Shown here: piece by piece, positions 1 to 8,821 of the stretch
Layout of the letters: each line of letters begins with the position of its first letter
How positions within the stretch are numbered: position 1 is the stretch's first letter
NCBI RefSeq assembly: GCF_002216145.1
Contig: NZ_CP022278.1
Span: 2,170,001-2,234,000, forward strand
DNA from: Neisseria chenwenguii
GTDB taxonomy: Bacteria; Pseudomonadota; Gammaproteobacteria; Burkholderiales; Neisseriaceae
Reading direction: 5' to 3'
Length of the DNA: 64,000 nt
Position numbers and translations under genes: made by a program
Notes under the pieces: model-generated
What the model was told of the DNA's origin: nothing
What the model saw: the letters and a program-made list of their open reading frames with translations, nothing else
Database searches by the model: none

Positions 1-329
1 CATGGACGATGGGGCTGGCGCTTTCGTCTGGATTCGGCTGGTATTCGCTCTCGGGCCTGGTGATGACGGAGGCTTACGGGGCGGTGTGGGGCAGCATCGC
101 GCTTCTGAACGATTTGGGGCGGGAATTTTTTGCGCTGGCGTTTATTCCGATGATTATGCGCCGTTATCCGAGCGCGGCGGTGGGTGTGGGCGGGGCGACG
201 AGTTTGGATTTTACCCTGCCGGTGATTCAGAGTTCGGGCGGTTTGCAGGCAGTGCCGCTGGCGATCAGTTTCGGCTTTATCGTTAACGTGGCCGCCCCGT
301 TTTTGATGGTGGTATTCTCGTCGGTTTAA
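1..329 (+). CDS. lysO: Lysine exporter LysO, C-terminal fragment
   Basis: The open frame enters from the left edge (first full codon at base 3) and encodes about 109 C-terminal residues. It contains the run GFGWYSLSG, then AYGAVWGSIALLNDLGRE, then GGATSLDFTLPVIQ, which are conserved in the second half of the YbjE/LysO family (DUF340). Members are inner-membrane proteins that export L-lysine and toxic analogues such as thialysine. Hydrophobic segments are visible at about residues 45-55 and 85-106 of the fragment. The start and N-terminal half lie outside the window. The DeoR-type regulator follows after 70 bases; no functional link is implied by the sequence. Confidence 0.85.
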   Translation, partial: WTMGLALSSGFGWYSLSGLVMTEAYGAVWGSIALLNDLGREFFALAFIPMIMRRYPSAAVGVGGATSLDFTLPVIQSSGGLQAVPLAISFGFIVNVAAPFLMVVFSSV

Positions 330-399
330 TGATTCTGTCGGATTGAAGAGGCCGACGGTTTTTGGCAGAATCGGCGCACAAGAAAAAAGAGGACACACC

Positions 400-1194
400 A
401 TGAAATTTAAAATCCAACGCCACGAAAAAATCATCGAATTGGTGCGCGAACATCATTATATGTCGGTGGATGCGCTGGCGCAGGCGCTGGACGTTACCCC
501 GCAGACCATTCGCCGCGATATTAATTTATTGTGTGAAAACAACGTATTGCATCGTTATCATGGCGGCGCGACCATGGGCGGGATTTTAGAGAGCGAGCTT
601 CAGCAGGGCAGGCGCAGCAGCCAGCAGGATGAAAAGCACACCATCGCGCAGATGATTGCGGCGCAGATTCCTGACAATGCCTCGCTGTTTGTCAGCATCG
701 GTACGACAATGGAAGCCGTGGCCGCCGCGCTAGTAAAGCAGCGCAAAAATCTGCGCATCATCACCAACAATATTTATGTGGCGACCGTAGCCGCCGCCCG
801 CAGTGATTACACTGTGATTATCACTTCCGGAGTGGTGCGGCCGGTGGACGGCGGCATCACGGGCGTGGCGACGGTGGATTTCATCAACCAGTTTAAAGTC
901 GATTACGCCATTTTGAGCGCCCACGGCATCGAACACGACGGCTCGCTGTTCGATTACGACTACAAAGAAGTCAGCGTGATGCAGGCCATGATGGCCAACG
1001 CGCGGGTGCGCTATCTCGGCGTCGATCACACCAAATTCCGCAGCAATGCGCTGGTGCGGCTGGGTAATATTGCCGAGTTTGACAAAGTGTTTACCGACCG
1101 CGAACCCGACGCGGATATGCGCAAAATCCTCACCGAAGCCGGCGTCAAATGGCTGGTTCCTGCTGCGGTTGAAACGGCTGAAACGGAGACATAA
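400..1194 (+). CDS. DeoR/GlpR-family transcriptional regulator
   Basis: 264 residues. Residues 1-60 form the DeoR winged helix-turn-helix (HEKIIELVREHHYMSVDALA, then VTPQTIRRDINLL and a YHGGA turn). The rest is the sugar-phosphate-sensing ISOCOT-like domain with the SIGTTMEAVAAAL phosphate loop and a TSGVVRPVDGGITG segment. Family members are usually repressors of sugar or glycerol catabolism, released by a phosphorylated intermediate. The ATG at 400 is chosen because an AAAAGAGGA ribosome site lies just upstream and the protein then starts at the usual family N-terminus; an ATG at 343 in the same frame has no such site. No sugar operon is adjacent, so the target is unknown. Confidence 0.85.
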   Translation: MKFKIQRHEKIIELVREHHYMSVDALAQALDVTPQTIRRDINLLCENNVLHRYHGGATMGGILESELQQGRRSSQQDEKHTIAQMIAAQIPDNASLFVSIGTTMEAVAAALVKQRKNLRIITNNIYVATVAAARSDYTVIITSGVVRPVDGGITGVATVDFINQFKVDYAILSAHGIEHDGSLFDYDYKEVSVMQAMMANARVRYLGVDHTKFRSNALVRLGNIAEFDKVFTDREPDADMRKILTEAGVKWLVPAAVETAETET

Positions 1195-1282
1195 TCAAAT
1201 TTTAGATTTTGCCGCCGGAGCGACCGAGGTCGGAGTAGAATGGTCGGTGTACTATTTTTGAACCTGCCGAAAAGGAAACATC

Positions 1283-1903
1283 ATGAAACTTTGGTCTTCC
1301 ACCACCAGTCCGTTTGTCCGCAAAGTCCGCGCCGTTGCCGCCCATCACGGTTTGAGCGGGCAAATCGGGCTGTTAACCGTCAAATCCTCGTTCGACCCTG
1401 CTTCGCCGCACAATCAGGATAATCCGCTCGGCCGTGTGCCCGCGCTGCAACTTGACAGCGGCGAATGGCTTTACGGTAGCACGCTGATTGCCGAATACCT
1501 CGACAGCTTGGGCGGCGCCGAAACGCTGTTTCCGAAAGACGGCCGCCGTTGGCGAGTTTTGGCACTGCATTCGCTGGCCGAAGGTTTGCTGGAAAACACC
1601 ATTCCCATCATCGCCGAAAAAATGCTCCGCCCTGAAAACGAATGGTGGACAAGCCGCTACGCCCAGCTTCAGGCGCGCAACGCCAAAACTATGCCCGCGC
1701 TGTTCGAAGCCGCCAAAGCGTTCGGGTTTGAATTGAATATCGGCACGATCAACGCCGTCTGCGCCGTGCAGTTTCTGCTGTTCCGCTCCAACCTGACCGA
1801 AGCGGGCAAACTGCCGCATATGCAGGAATTGCAGGTATGGGCGGAGGAGATGTGCAAACGCTACGAATGTTTGGAATCCACCAAGCCGTATGCCGCGGCT
1901 TGA
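1283..1903 (+). CDS. Glutathione S-transferase family protein
   Basis: 206 residues. The N-terminal thioredoxin-like domain begins MKLWSSTTSPFVRKVRAVA, with the SPFVRKV glutathione-site motif, then the cis-proline region GRVPALQLDSGEWLYGSTLIAEYLD with the S-T glutathione-binding pair replacing the usual E-S. Residues about 85-200 form the all-helical C-terminal domain. The family conjugates or reduces small electrophiles in the cytoplasm; the substrate cannot be read from sequence. An AAAGGAAACATC ribosome site precedes the ATG. A DUS hairpin follows directly. Confidence 0.8.
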   Translation: MKLWSSTTSPFVRKVRAVAAHHGLSGQIGLLTVKSSFDPASPHNQDNPLGRVPALQLDSGEWLYGSTLIAEYLDSLGGAETLFPKDGRRWRVLALHSLAEGLLENTIPIIAEKMLRPENEWWTSRYAQLQARNAKTMPALFEAAKAFGFELNIGTINAVCAVQFLLFRSNLTEAGKLPHMQELQVWAEEMCKRYECLESTKPYAAA

Positions 1904-1919
1904 GTGTTGGGGGCAATAA

Positions 1920-1946
1920 AGGCCGTCTGAAAAATTCAGACGGCCT
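1920..1946 (+). terminator. DUS inverted-repeat terminator after the GST gene
   Basis: An AGGCCGTCTGAA uptake sequence and its inverse copy are separated by a few A residues, followed by a T run. This forms a typical neisserial stem-loop terminator. Confidence 0.85.
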
Positions 1947-2095
1947 TTTTATCTGCGGCAGGCAGCCGTTTAAATCTAAATGTTTTCAGACGGCCTTTGC
2001 TGTTTTTTGTGATGAATCAATATAAACCATGCCGACGGGTCTATACTTCGGTTCATTAGGCATTTACTACATTATCTTTCAAAAAGGAGCATCTC

Positions 2096-3562
2096 ATGCA
2101 GAAACTCGGTTTCAAGCCGCTGCCGGCGGTGGTGGCGGTGGGTTTGTCCCTGTTGATTTGGTTTGCGGTTCCTGTCCCCGAGGGCGTGTCACCGCAGGCT
2201 TGGCATCTTTTGGCGATGTTTGTCGGCGTGATTGCGGCGATTATCGGCAAAGCGATGCCGATCGGGGCGGTTTCGATTATTGCGGTGATGCTGGTTGCGC
2301 TGACAGGCGTAACCGCCGACAAGCCCGCGAATGCGGTGAAAGACGCGCTTTCGAGTTTTTCCAGTCCGCTGATTTGGCTGATCGGGGTGGCGATTATGAT
2401 TTCGCGCGGGATTTTGAAAACCGGTTTGGGCGCGCGCATCGGTTTTCTCTTTATTTCGATGTTCGGCAAAAAAACACTGGGCATCGGTTACAGCCTGGCC
2501 TTGTCCGAACTGCTGCTTGCGCCGGTTACGCCGAGCAACACCGCGCGCGGCGGCGGGATTATCCATCCGGTGATGAAAGCGATTGCGTCAAGCTACGATT
2601 CCGACCCGGAAAAAGGCACGCAGGGGCGCATCGGCAAATATCTGGCGTTGGTCAACTACCACAGCAATCCGATTACTTCGGCGATGTTCATCACCGCGAC
2701 CGCGCCCAACCCGTTGGTGGTTGATTTGATTGCCAAAGCGACCAACAGCGACATCCACTTAAGCTGGGGCACTTGGGCGCTGGCGATGCTGCTGCCGGGC
2801 CTGGCAGCGATGGCGCTGATGCCTTTGGTTCTGTATTTCCTTTATCCGCCCGAAGTGAAGGAAACGCCCAACGCGGCGCAGTTTGCCAAAGAAAAACTTG
2901 CCGAAATGGGCGCGATGAGCCGCGGCGAAAAAATCATGCTCGGCATTTTTGCCGTTTTGCTGGTGTTGTGGGCGGGCGTTCCCGCGATGATGTTGGGCAA
3001 GGCTTATGTGGTTGATGCGACGACTACCGCGTTTATCGGCCTGTCGCTGCTGCTTCTGACGGGCGTTTTGGAATGGGACGACATTCTGAAAGAAAAAAGC
3101 GCGTGGGACACCGTCACTTGGTTTGCCGCGCTGGTGATGATGGCGACCTTCCTCAACAAGCTGGGCCTGATCGGCTGGTTTTCCACCATGCTGCAAACCG
3201 GCATCGAACACACCGGCATGGGCTGGGCGGGCGCATCGGCGCTGCTGCTCTTGGCCTATATGTATGCGCACTATATGTTTGCCAGCACCACCGCCCACAT
3301 CACCGCCATGCTCGGCGCGTTTTACACCGCCGGCATCGCATTGGGCGCACCGCCGATGCTGTTCGCCTTGCTGATGGCCGCCGCGTCCAGCATCATGATG
3401 ACGCTGACCCACTACGCCACCGGCACCTCGCCTGTGATTTTCGGTTCGGGCTACACCACGCTGGCGGAATGGTGGAAAGCCGGCTTCATCATGAGCGTCG
3501 TCAATCTTGCCGTGTTTGTGTTGATCGGCGGGGTTTGGTGGAAAGTATTGGGTTATTGGTAG
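2096..3562 (+). CDS. DASS/SLC13-family anion (dicarboxylate-type) symporter
   Basis: 488 residues, strongly hydrophobic, about 12-14 membrane segments. It carries the DASS signature near residues 142-152 (PSNTARGGGI, the SNT substrate/cation loop) and the matching second-repeat motif ATGTSPVIFGSGY near residue 445. This SNTARGGG subtype resembles the plant and proteobacterial 2-oxoglutarate/malate translocators and CitT/TtdT, so the likely role is uptake or exchange of a C4-C6 carboxylate across the inner membrane. The start has an AAAAAGGAGC ribosome site. Genes for two aromatic-acid-type carriers follow on the other strand. Exact substrate is not determinable. Confidence 0.82.
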   Translation: MQKLGFKPLPAVVAVGLSLLIWFAVPVPEGVSPQAWHLLAMFVGVIAAIIGKAMPIGAVSIIAVMLVALTGVTADKPANAVKDALSSFSSPLIWLIGVAIMISRGILKTGLGARIGFLFISMFGKKTLGIGYSLALSELLLAPVTPSNTARGGGIIHPVMKAIASSYDSDPEKGTQGRIGKYLALVNYHSNPITSAMFITATAPNPLVVDLIAKATNSDIHLSWGTWALAMLLPGLAAMALMPLVLYFLYPPEVKETPNAAQFAKEKLAEMGAMSRGEKIMLGIFAVLLVLWAGVPAMMLGKAYVVDATTTAFIGLSLLLLTGVLEWDDILKEKSAWDTVTWFAALVMMATFLNKLGLIGWFSTMLQTGIEHTGMGWAGASALLLLAYMYAHYMFASTTAHITAMLGAFYTAGIALGAPPMLFALLMAAASSIMMTLTHYATGTSPVIFGSGYTTLAEWWKAGFIMSVVNLAVFVLIGGVWWKVLGYW

Positions 3563-3580
3563 AGGCCGTCTGAATGAAGA

Positions 3581-3609
3581 ATGCCGTCTGAAAAATGTTC
3601 AGACGGCAT
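3581..3609. terminator. DUS hairpin between convergent transporter genes
   Basis: ATGCCGTCTGAA and its inverse copy flank a 5-base loop. A further single AGGCCGTCTGAA lies 15 bases upstream. It can terminate the DASS gene from the left and the MFS gene from the right. Confidence 0.8.
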
Positions 3610-3665
3610 TTCTGTTTGTGCCGTTTGCAGACGGCCTGACGGCTTTTGCAAACCGCCGTCAAGCG

Positions 3666-4991
3666 TCAGGCTTGGTTCCGGTAAAGCCTGTATTTCAGCC
3701 AAAGGCAGGCGGCCATGACAACGGAGGGAACGGCGAGTACGGCGAAAACGGCGCTCAGCTCCACGTTTTGCACCAGCAGAAGCCCGGTCAGAAACGTTCC
3801 CGCCACCGCACCCATGCGGCCGATGCCGAGCATCCAGGCGATACCGGTGGTGCGGCAGGCAGTGGGATAAAACTGCGCCGCCAGCGCGGGCAGGGAGGCT
3901 TGTGCGGTGTTGTGCGCCAGCCCCGCGAACAATACCGTACCGACCAAAAGCCACAGCCCGCCTTTGAGCGCGAAGCCGACGGAGGCAACCGACAGTGCGG
4001 TCAGCAGCGACATCAGCGCAATCAGACGGTTGCCGTCGAAACGGTCCATCAGATAACCATTTGCCGCAGCGCCCAGCCCGCCGAGCGCGAACAGCCCCGC
4101 AATCTGTGCACCCGCCTGTGCGCCCAAACCGGTTTCTTTAAACAGCGTCGGCATCCAGTTGATAACGGAATAAAACACAATCAGCCCCATAAAATAACTT
4201 GTCCACAACAGCAGCGTACCCGCACGCAGTTTTGCGCCGAGTATGGCCGCCGTCGGCGCTTCGGCGCGGGTGGGCGGCGGTTCGGTGGTAAAAACGGCTG
4301 CCGTTGTTGCGGCGGCGGAATCGATGCGGCTGAGGATTTTGCGGATTTGCGCCTGCGGCCGGCCTTTGGCGGCGAGATAGGCAGGGGATTCGGGCAGAAG
4401 CACCATCATAAATACACCCAAAGCCAGCGGCATCAGCCCGCACCAGAACAGCAGCATCCGCCAGCCGTATCCGGGAATCAGCCATGAGGCAAAAAAGCCG
4501 CCCGCGGCCGCACCGAGCGGAAAACCGCAATACATGGTGTTGACGGTAAACGCGCGCTTGCGTTCGGGGCAGAACTCGGCCAGCAGCGCGACCGCATTGG
4601 GCATGGCCGCGCCCAGCCCTAGTCCCGTGATAAAGCGCAAAACAGCCAGCTGCGTCAGATTTTCCGCAAGAGCCGATGCGGCGCAGAACGCGGCAAACAG
4701 CAGCACCGATGCGGTCAATACTATCCGGCGTCCGATTTTATCGGCCAGCGGTCCGGATGCGGCGGCGCCGGCGGCCAGACCGAACAAGGCCGCGCTCAAT
4801 ACGGGGGCAAGCGCCGCTTTCTGCACGCCCCATTCGTTGGACAGCGCGGGCGCGATGTAGCCGACGGCGGCGGTGTCCATGCCGTCGAAAAAGGCGGTCA
4901 GAAAGCAGAGGGCGAAAACGAGTTTTTGGAAATTGGAAAAACGGCGGATGTTGAGAAAATCCTGAACGCCGACGGTATCGGTCTGCTGCAT
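3666..4991 (-). CDS. MFS transporter, aromatic acid:H+ symporter (AAHS) type
   Basis: 441 residues, 12 predicted membrane spans. The first span carries FFDGMDTAAVGYIAPAL, the D-G-x-D motif of the AAHS family (PcaK, BenK, MhpT), and the loop after span 2 has GPLADKIGRR, the MFS motif A. The C-terminal half has GYLMDRFDGNR. The ATG at 4991 begins MQQTDTVGVQDFLN, the normal family N-terminus; the frame stays open 41 codons further upstream without family-like sequence. A likely role is proton-driven uptake of an aromatic or related carboxylate. It is paralogous to the gene at 5240-6580 on the same strand. No clear ribosome site is visible. Confidence 0.8.
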   Translation of the reverse strand: MQQTDTVGVQDFLNIRRFSNFQKLVFALCFLTAFFDGMDTAAVGYIAPALSNEWGVQKAALAPVLSAALFGLAAGAAASGPLADKIGRRIVLTASVLLFAAFCAASALAENLTQLAVLRFITGLGLGAAMPNAVALLAEFCPERKRAFTVNTMYCGFPLGAAAGGFFASWLIPGYGWRMLLFWCGLMPLALGVFMMVLLPESPAYLAAKGRPQAQIRKILSRIDSAAATTAAVFTTEPPPTRAEAPTAAILGAKLRAGTLLLWTSYFMGLIVFYSVINWMPTLFKETGLGAQAGAQIAGLFALGGLGAAANGYLMDRFDGNRLIALMSLLTALSVASVGFALKGGLWLLVGTVLFAGLAHNTAQASLPALAAQFYPTACRTTGIAWMLGIGRMGAVAGTFLTGLLLVQNVELSAVFAVLAVPSVVMAACLWLKYRLYRNQA

Positions 4992-5095
4992 GGCGGTCTG
5001 TTTGGTTGATGGGACGGCAGGATGATAAAGCAGGGCGGGGATTTTGTAAAAACCGTCAGGCCGGGACATCGGCCAAAATAAAAGCGTCTGCCCGA

Positions 5096-5134
5096 AGGCC
5101 GTCTGAACAGACAAACACTTTCAGACGGCCTTTT
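5096..5134 (-). terminator. DUS hairpin downstream of the second AAHS carrier
   Basis: AAGGCCGTCTGAA and an inverse copy are spaced by about a dozen bases and followed by a T-rich tract on either strand. It lies between the two tandem MFS genes, so they are probably separate transcripts. Confidence 0.7.
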
Positions 5135-5159
5135 ATACTCCGAAGAGGTTGTATTTTTT

Positions 5160-5179
5160 GTCGGATTCAAGAATCCGAC
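5160..5179. repeat. Short palindromic intergenic repeat
   Basis: GTCGGATTC and its reverse complement GAATCCGAC are separated by two bases, a perfect 9-base-arm palindrome followed by CTACGGTGTTG. The same CCTACGGTGTTGA word recurs beside the palindrome near 20770, so this is probably an interspersed repeat rather than a gene-specific site. Confidence 0.55.
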
Positions 5180-5239
5180 CTACGGTGTTGAAGGCTGTTT
5201 GAAAACGAATTTTCAGACGGCCTGACGTTTTTTGCAGTT

Positions 5240-6580
5240 TCAGGATTTTTCCGTTCCGGCGTAGAAGGAATATTTCAGCATCAGCGAGGCGGAGATGATG
5301 AGGGCAGGAACGGTCAGCGCGAAGGCGATGGTGGAGAAGTTCCAGCCCATATTCAGCATCCACGAGCCTGCGTATGCGGAAACGATGGCACCTGTGCGGC
5401 CGACGCCGTGCATCCAGCTGTTGCCCGTGGCGCGTGCGGAGAGTGGGAAGAAATTGCTGGAGAGTGCGTTCATGCCCGTGCCGCCGCCGTTAAACGCCGC
5501 GCCGATGAAAAACGAGGTCAGACAGAGCAGCAGGTATTGCGCGCCCAAACCGCTCATCACAACCAATACGGCGGCGCCGCTGAAGTAGGAGAGTGCCAGA
5601 ATGCGGTGCGCCTCGAAACGGTCCATAAACCAGCCGAGCATGATTGATCCCAGCGGGCCGCCGAGTTGGAACATCGCCGAGATGACCGAAGCCTGTTCCG
5701 CCGTCATGCCTGATTCGTTAATCATGGTCGGCATCCAGTTGCCCAAGAGGTACACGAGAAAGAGGTGGGAAAAATAAATAATCCACAAAAGCAGCGTGCC
5801 TTTGGCGTAATGGCTGTTGAACACGGTCTTCATCGGATTGGCATCGGTCTGTACAGCCGCTGCGGGCAGGGTAAAGACGCTGTTTTCGTTGGTGCTGCCC
5901 GGTGCGCAGGCTTCGACGATTTTGCGGATTTCGGCGCGGTCTGTCCCTTTGTGCACCATAAATGCCAGCGATTCAGGCAGCTTGAACATCATGTACACAC
6001 TCAATAAAACCGGCATCACGCCGCCGAAGACGAAGACGCTGTGCCAGCCCCAATGCGGAATCAGCCAGGCCGCTAAAAAACCGCCGCCCGCAGCGCCTAC
6101 GGTAAATCCGGCAAAAACGACGGTAACCAAAAGCGCGCTGCGCCGGACCGGCGAATATTCTTTAGCCAGAGTCGCCACCATCGGCATGATGCCGCCCATC
6201 GCCAAACCCGCGATAAAACGGAACGCCATCATCTGGCGGACTTCGGCGGCCAAGGCCACCAAGAGGGTAAACAGCCCGAACGTGAACACGCAGGCAATCA
6301 GCACTTTGCGCCGCCCGAAACGGTCGCCGAGCGGCCCCGTGCCCAGCGCGCCGAACGTCAGGCCGAACAGCGCCGCGCTCAATACGGGCGCAAGGTCGCT
6401 GTTGCTCAGGTTCCAGGCCGCCTTCAGCGAAGGGGCAACGAAACCCATGATTACGACGTCGAAGCCGTCCATCAGAACGATCAGGAAGCAGAGGAAAATG
6501 ACTGTTTTCTGATAGCGGCTGACGCCGCGGTGGTCGAGCAGGGCGCGGACGTTGATTTCGTTGTTTGGCGTTTGCGGCAT
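5240..6580 (-). CDS. MFS transporter, AAHS family (4-hydroxybenzoate/quinate-type)
   Basis: 446 residues, 12 spans. Span 1 has LMDGFDVVIMGFVAPSL, the DGFD motif diagnostic of AAHS carriers, followed by GPLGDRFGRRKVL (motif A) and later GWFMDRFEAHR in the second half. PcaK-type members import protocatechuate or 4-hydroxybenzoate with protons. The start has a GGAGAACCCC ribosome site. The neighbouring shikimate dehydrogenase-family gene, transcribed the same way upstream, suggests handling of shikimate, quinate or related ring acids; this is inference. Confidence 0.85.
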   Translation of the reverse strand: MPQTPNNEINVRALLDHRGVSRYQKTVIFLCFLIVLMDGFDVVIMGFVAPSLKAAWNLSNSDLAPVLSAALFGLTFGALGTGPLGDRFGRRKVLIACVFTFGLFTLLVALAAEVRQMMAFRFIAGLAMGGIMPMVATLAKEYSPVRRSALLVTVVFAGFTVGAAGGGFLAAWLIPHWGWHSVFVFGGVMPVLLSVYMMFKLPESLAFMVHKGTDRAEIRKIVEACAPGSTNENSVFTLPAAAVQTDANPMKTVFNSHYAKGTLLLWIIYFSHLFLVYLLGNWMPTMINESGMTAEQASVISAMFQLGGPLGSIMLGWFMDRFEAHRILALSYFSGAAVLVVMSGLGAQYLLLCLTSFFIGAAFNGGGTGMNALSSNFFPLSARATGNSWMHGVGRTGAIVSAYAGSWMLNMGWNFSTIAFALTVPALIISASLMLKYSFYAGTEKS

Positions 6581-6737
6581 GGGGTTCTCCTGTCACCGTT
6601 TTTTCAGACGGCCTTTTGCTTGGCAAAAACCGTCAAGGCCGTCTGAAAAAGCAAACCGCTTCTCACGTTCGGAGTGCGGATGTTTTGGGCTAAATAATTT
6701 TAAAACAGATGGTTATTGAATTTTGAAATGATTGGCG

Positions 6738-6773
6738 GATTTTCAGACGGCCTATTGATGCCGTCTGAAAATC
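6738..6773 (-). terminator. DUS hairpin overlapping the stop of the SDH-like gene
   Basis: A 14-base perfect inverted repeat built from GATTTTCAGACGGC and its complement. The 3' end of the SDH-like coding region (stop at 6772-6774) runs into the hairpin arm. Confidence 0.7.
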
Positions 6774-7608
6774 AATATTCCACCCGCGCCACTTCGTGCA
6801 GATGTTCCGCCGTCGTCGTCGGCAGGCCGAAATATTCGAGGTAGGCGGGAATTTGCTCGAACAGCATATCCGTGCCGACTTGCGTTTTGCAGCCTTTGGC
6901 CTGCACCGCCGCCAAAAACGCGGTGGTTTCGTGTTTCAAAACCACTTCGCCGACGAAGGTTTCCGGCGCGATGCGGGAAACGTCGGTCGGCATCGGGTCG
7001 CCGTCGTTCATGCCCATCGGCGTAGCGTTCGATACCAAATCGAAACCCGCGGGGTCGTTGCGGCCGGTTTCCACAACCAGATCGGGATAATGCTTTTTCA
7101 GACGGCCTGCCAGCGCATCGGCCGCTGCCGTGTTCACGTCAAACAGTGCGAGCCGCGCCACGCCCTCCGCCGCCAGCGAGGCAGCAATCGCCGAACCCAC
7201 ACCGCCGCTGCCGACGACCAGCGCGCTTTTGCCCTCGGGTGAGAATCCCTTGCGGCGGATGCCGCGCACAAAACCCTCGCCGTCAAACATATCGCCTTCG
7301 AGCTTGCCGTCCGCACCGCGGCGCACGGCGTTGCACGAGCCGGCAATCTGCGCCGTCGGCGTGAGGCGGTCAACCAATGAAACGGTGGTGACTTTGTGCG
7401 GCATGGTAATCAGCGCGCCGATGACGTTGTCACAGCTAAAAACTGCGTGTAAAAAATCAGGATAAACAGGTGCTTGCGAGGAAAACGGCACCACCAGCGC
7501 ATTGATGTCCGCCGCTTCGAAATAGGGGTTGTAAATCATCGGCGATTTGAAGGTTTGGGTGGGGTAACCGATGTGGGCGATGACTTGGGTGTTGCCGTTG
7601 ATGTTCAT
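6772..7608 (-). CDS. Shikimate dehydrogenase-family oxidoreductase (divergent, not canonical AroE)
   Basis: 278 residues. The fold signals are an N-terminal substrate domain (FKSPMIYNPYF near 20, TMPHK with the catalytic-type lysine at 72, GDMFDGEGF with the paired aspartate at 109) and a Rossmann domain (VVGSGGVGSAIAAS at 131-144, then SNATPMGM). Departures from biosynthetic AroE: the first serine of the S-K-S shikimate site is phenylalanine, and the D-x-x-Y-x-P segment near 220 reads EVVLKHE. This places it with AroE-like or quinate/shikimate subfamilies whose substrates vary. It sits upstream of two AAHS carriers on the same strand, which suggests a catabolic rather than chorismate-pathway role. 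Nicotinamide specificity is unknown. Confidence 0.75.
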   Translation of the reverse strand: MNINGNTQVIAHIGYPTQTFKSPMIYNPYFEAADINALVVPFSSQAPVYPDFLHAVFSCDNVIGALITMPHKVTTVSLVDRLTPTAQIAGSCNAVRRGADGKLEGDMFDGEGFVRGIRRKGFSPEGKSALVVGSGGVGSAIAASLAAEGVARLALFDVNTAAADALAGRLKKHYPDLVVETGRNDPAGFDLVSNATPMGMNDGDPMPTDVSRIAPETFVGEVVLKHETTAFLAAVQAKGCKTQVGTDMLFEQIPAYLEYFGLPTTTAEHLHEVARVEY

Positions 7609-7829
7609 GAAATTTGTCCTCTGCGGGTTTTCAGACGGCCTTACGCTTCGGTGGGAGTGTTTGGGCCGTCTGAAAACGGGTTTGTTAAAGTTTTGCCGTA
7701 ATTCGGTAATTTAGCATTAAATCGGAAGTTTTGCGCAATTAATTTCTGTTTTTATACATATTGTCATAAAAAATGCTGTCGCAACAGCCTGAATACATTC
7801 CCAAGCGGGAACGGTTTTCAAAATAGTAA

Positions 7830-7858
7830 AAGGCCGTCTGAAACTTTCAGACGGCCTT
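7830..7858 (-). terminator. DUS hairpin terminator of secF
   Basis: AAGGCCGTCTGAAA and inverse copy TTTCAGACGGCCTT form a near loopless stem just downstream of the secF stop codon on the minus strand, followed by T/A-rich sequence. Confidence 0.8.
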
Positions 7859-7879
7859 TCTTTTTCAGACGGCAGGGGA

Positions 7880-8818
7880 TCAAACCACGGCTTCTTCTTT
7901 TTTCTTCTGCGGTTTGGCGATGTTGTCGCGGTTCAGACCGAACATCAGCAGCAGCGGGCTGGCGACCAATACCGAAGAATAAATGCCGAACACGATGCCG
8001 ATGGTCAGCGCCATGGCGAAGCCGTGCAGGGCGGCGCCGCCGAAAATCAGCATGGACAATACCATCGCTTCGGTCGAGCCGTGGGTGATGGCGGTGCGGC
8101 TCATTGTTGAGGTGATGGCGTTGTCGATCACCTGAGGAACGCTGTGGCCGCGCATGGCGGGTTTGCGGAAGTTTTCGCGGATACGGTCGAACACAACCAC
8201 CGATTCGTTCACGGAATAGCCTAATACCGCGAGAATACCGGCCAAGACAGTCAGCGAAAATTCCCATTGGAAAAAGGCGAAGCAGCCGAGAATGATCACG
8301 ATGTCGTGCATATTGGCGATAATCGCGGAAACGGCAAAACGCCATTCGAAACGCATGGAAAGGTAGATGATGATGCCGGCGACCACCATGCCCAGCGCCA
8401 TCAGGCCGTTGCTGACCAATTCGTCGCCGACCTGCGGGCCGATGAATTCGACTTGGCGCAGGGTAACGTCGGGGTTGTCCTGTTTGAGCAGGTTCATGAC
8501 GTTGTTGGAAAGCTGGGCGGATGCGACGCCTTCTTTGTTGGGCAGGCGGATCATGAGGTGTTTGTTGGTACCCAATGCCTGCACCTGCACTTCGCCGAGC
8601 TTGAGCGTTTCCAGTTTGGCGCGGGTTTGGTTGACGTCTGCGCCTTGTTTTTGATACTGCACTTCCATCACGGTACCGCCGGTGAATTCCACCGAGAAAT
8701 TCAGCCCTTTGGTCACGAGGAAGAAGACGGAGGCGATAAACGTAACCAGTGAGATAAACGTGGTCAGTTTGCCGTAGCTCATAAACGGGATGTCACGTTT
8801 GATTCTGAACAGTTCCAT
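7880..8818 (-). CDS. secF: Protein translocase subunit SecF
   Basis: 312 residues, six membrane spans. Typical features are the first span (FISLVTFIASVFFLVTKGL), the periplasmic FTGGTVMEVQ segment, the span-4 NESVVVFDRIREN motif and IDNAITSTMSRT. With SecD it forms the RND-like proton-driven partner of SecYEG that completes export of periplasmic proteins. It starts 3 bases after the secD stop, so the two are translationally close. The order secD-secF with yajC upstream matches the usual operon. Confidence 0.97.
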   Translation of the reverse strand: MELFRIKRDIPFMSYGKLTTFISLVTFIASVFFLVTKGLNFSVEFTGGTVMEVQYQKQGADVNQTRAKLETLKLGEVQVQALGTNKHLMIRLPNKEGVASAQLSNNVMNLLKQDNPDVTLRQVEFIGPQVGDELVSNGLMALGMVVAGIIIYLSMRFEWRFAVSAIIANMHDIVIILGCFAFFQWEFSLTVLAGILAVLGYSVNESVVVFDRIRENFRKPAMRGHSVPQVIDNAITSTMSRTAITHGSTEAMVLSMLIFGGAALHGFAMALTIGIVFGIYSSVLVASPLLLMFGLNRDNIAKPQKKKEEAVV

Positions 8819-8821
8819 GTT

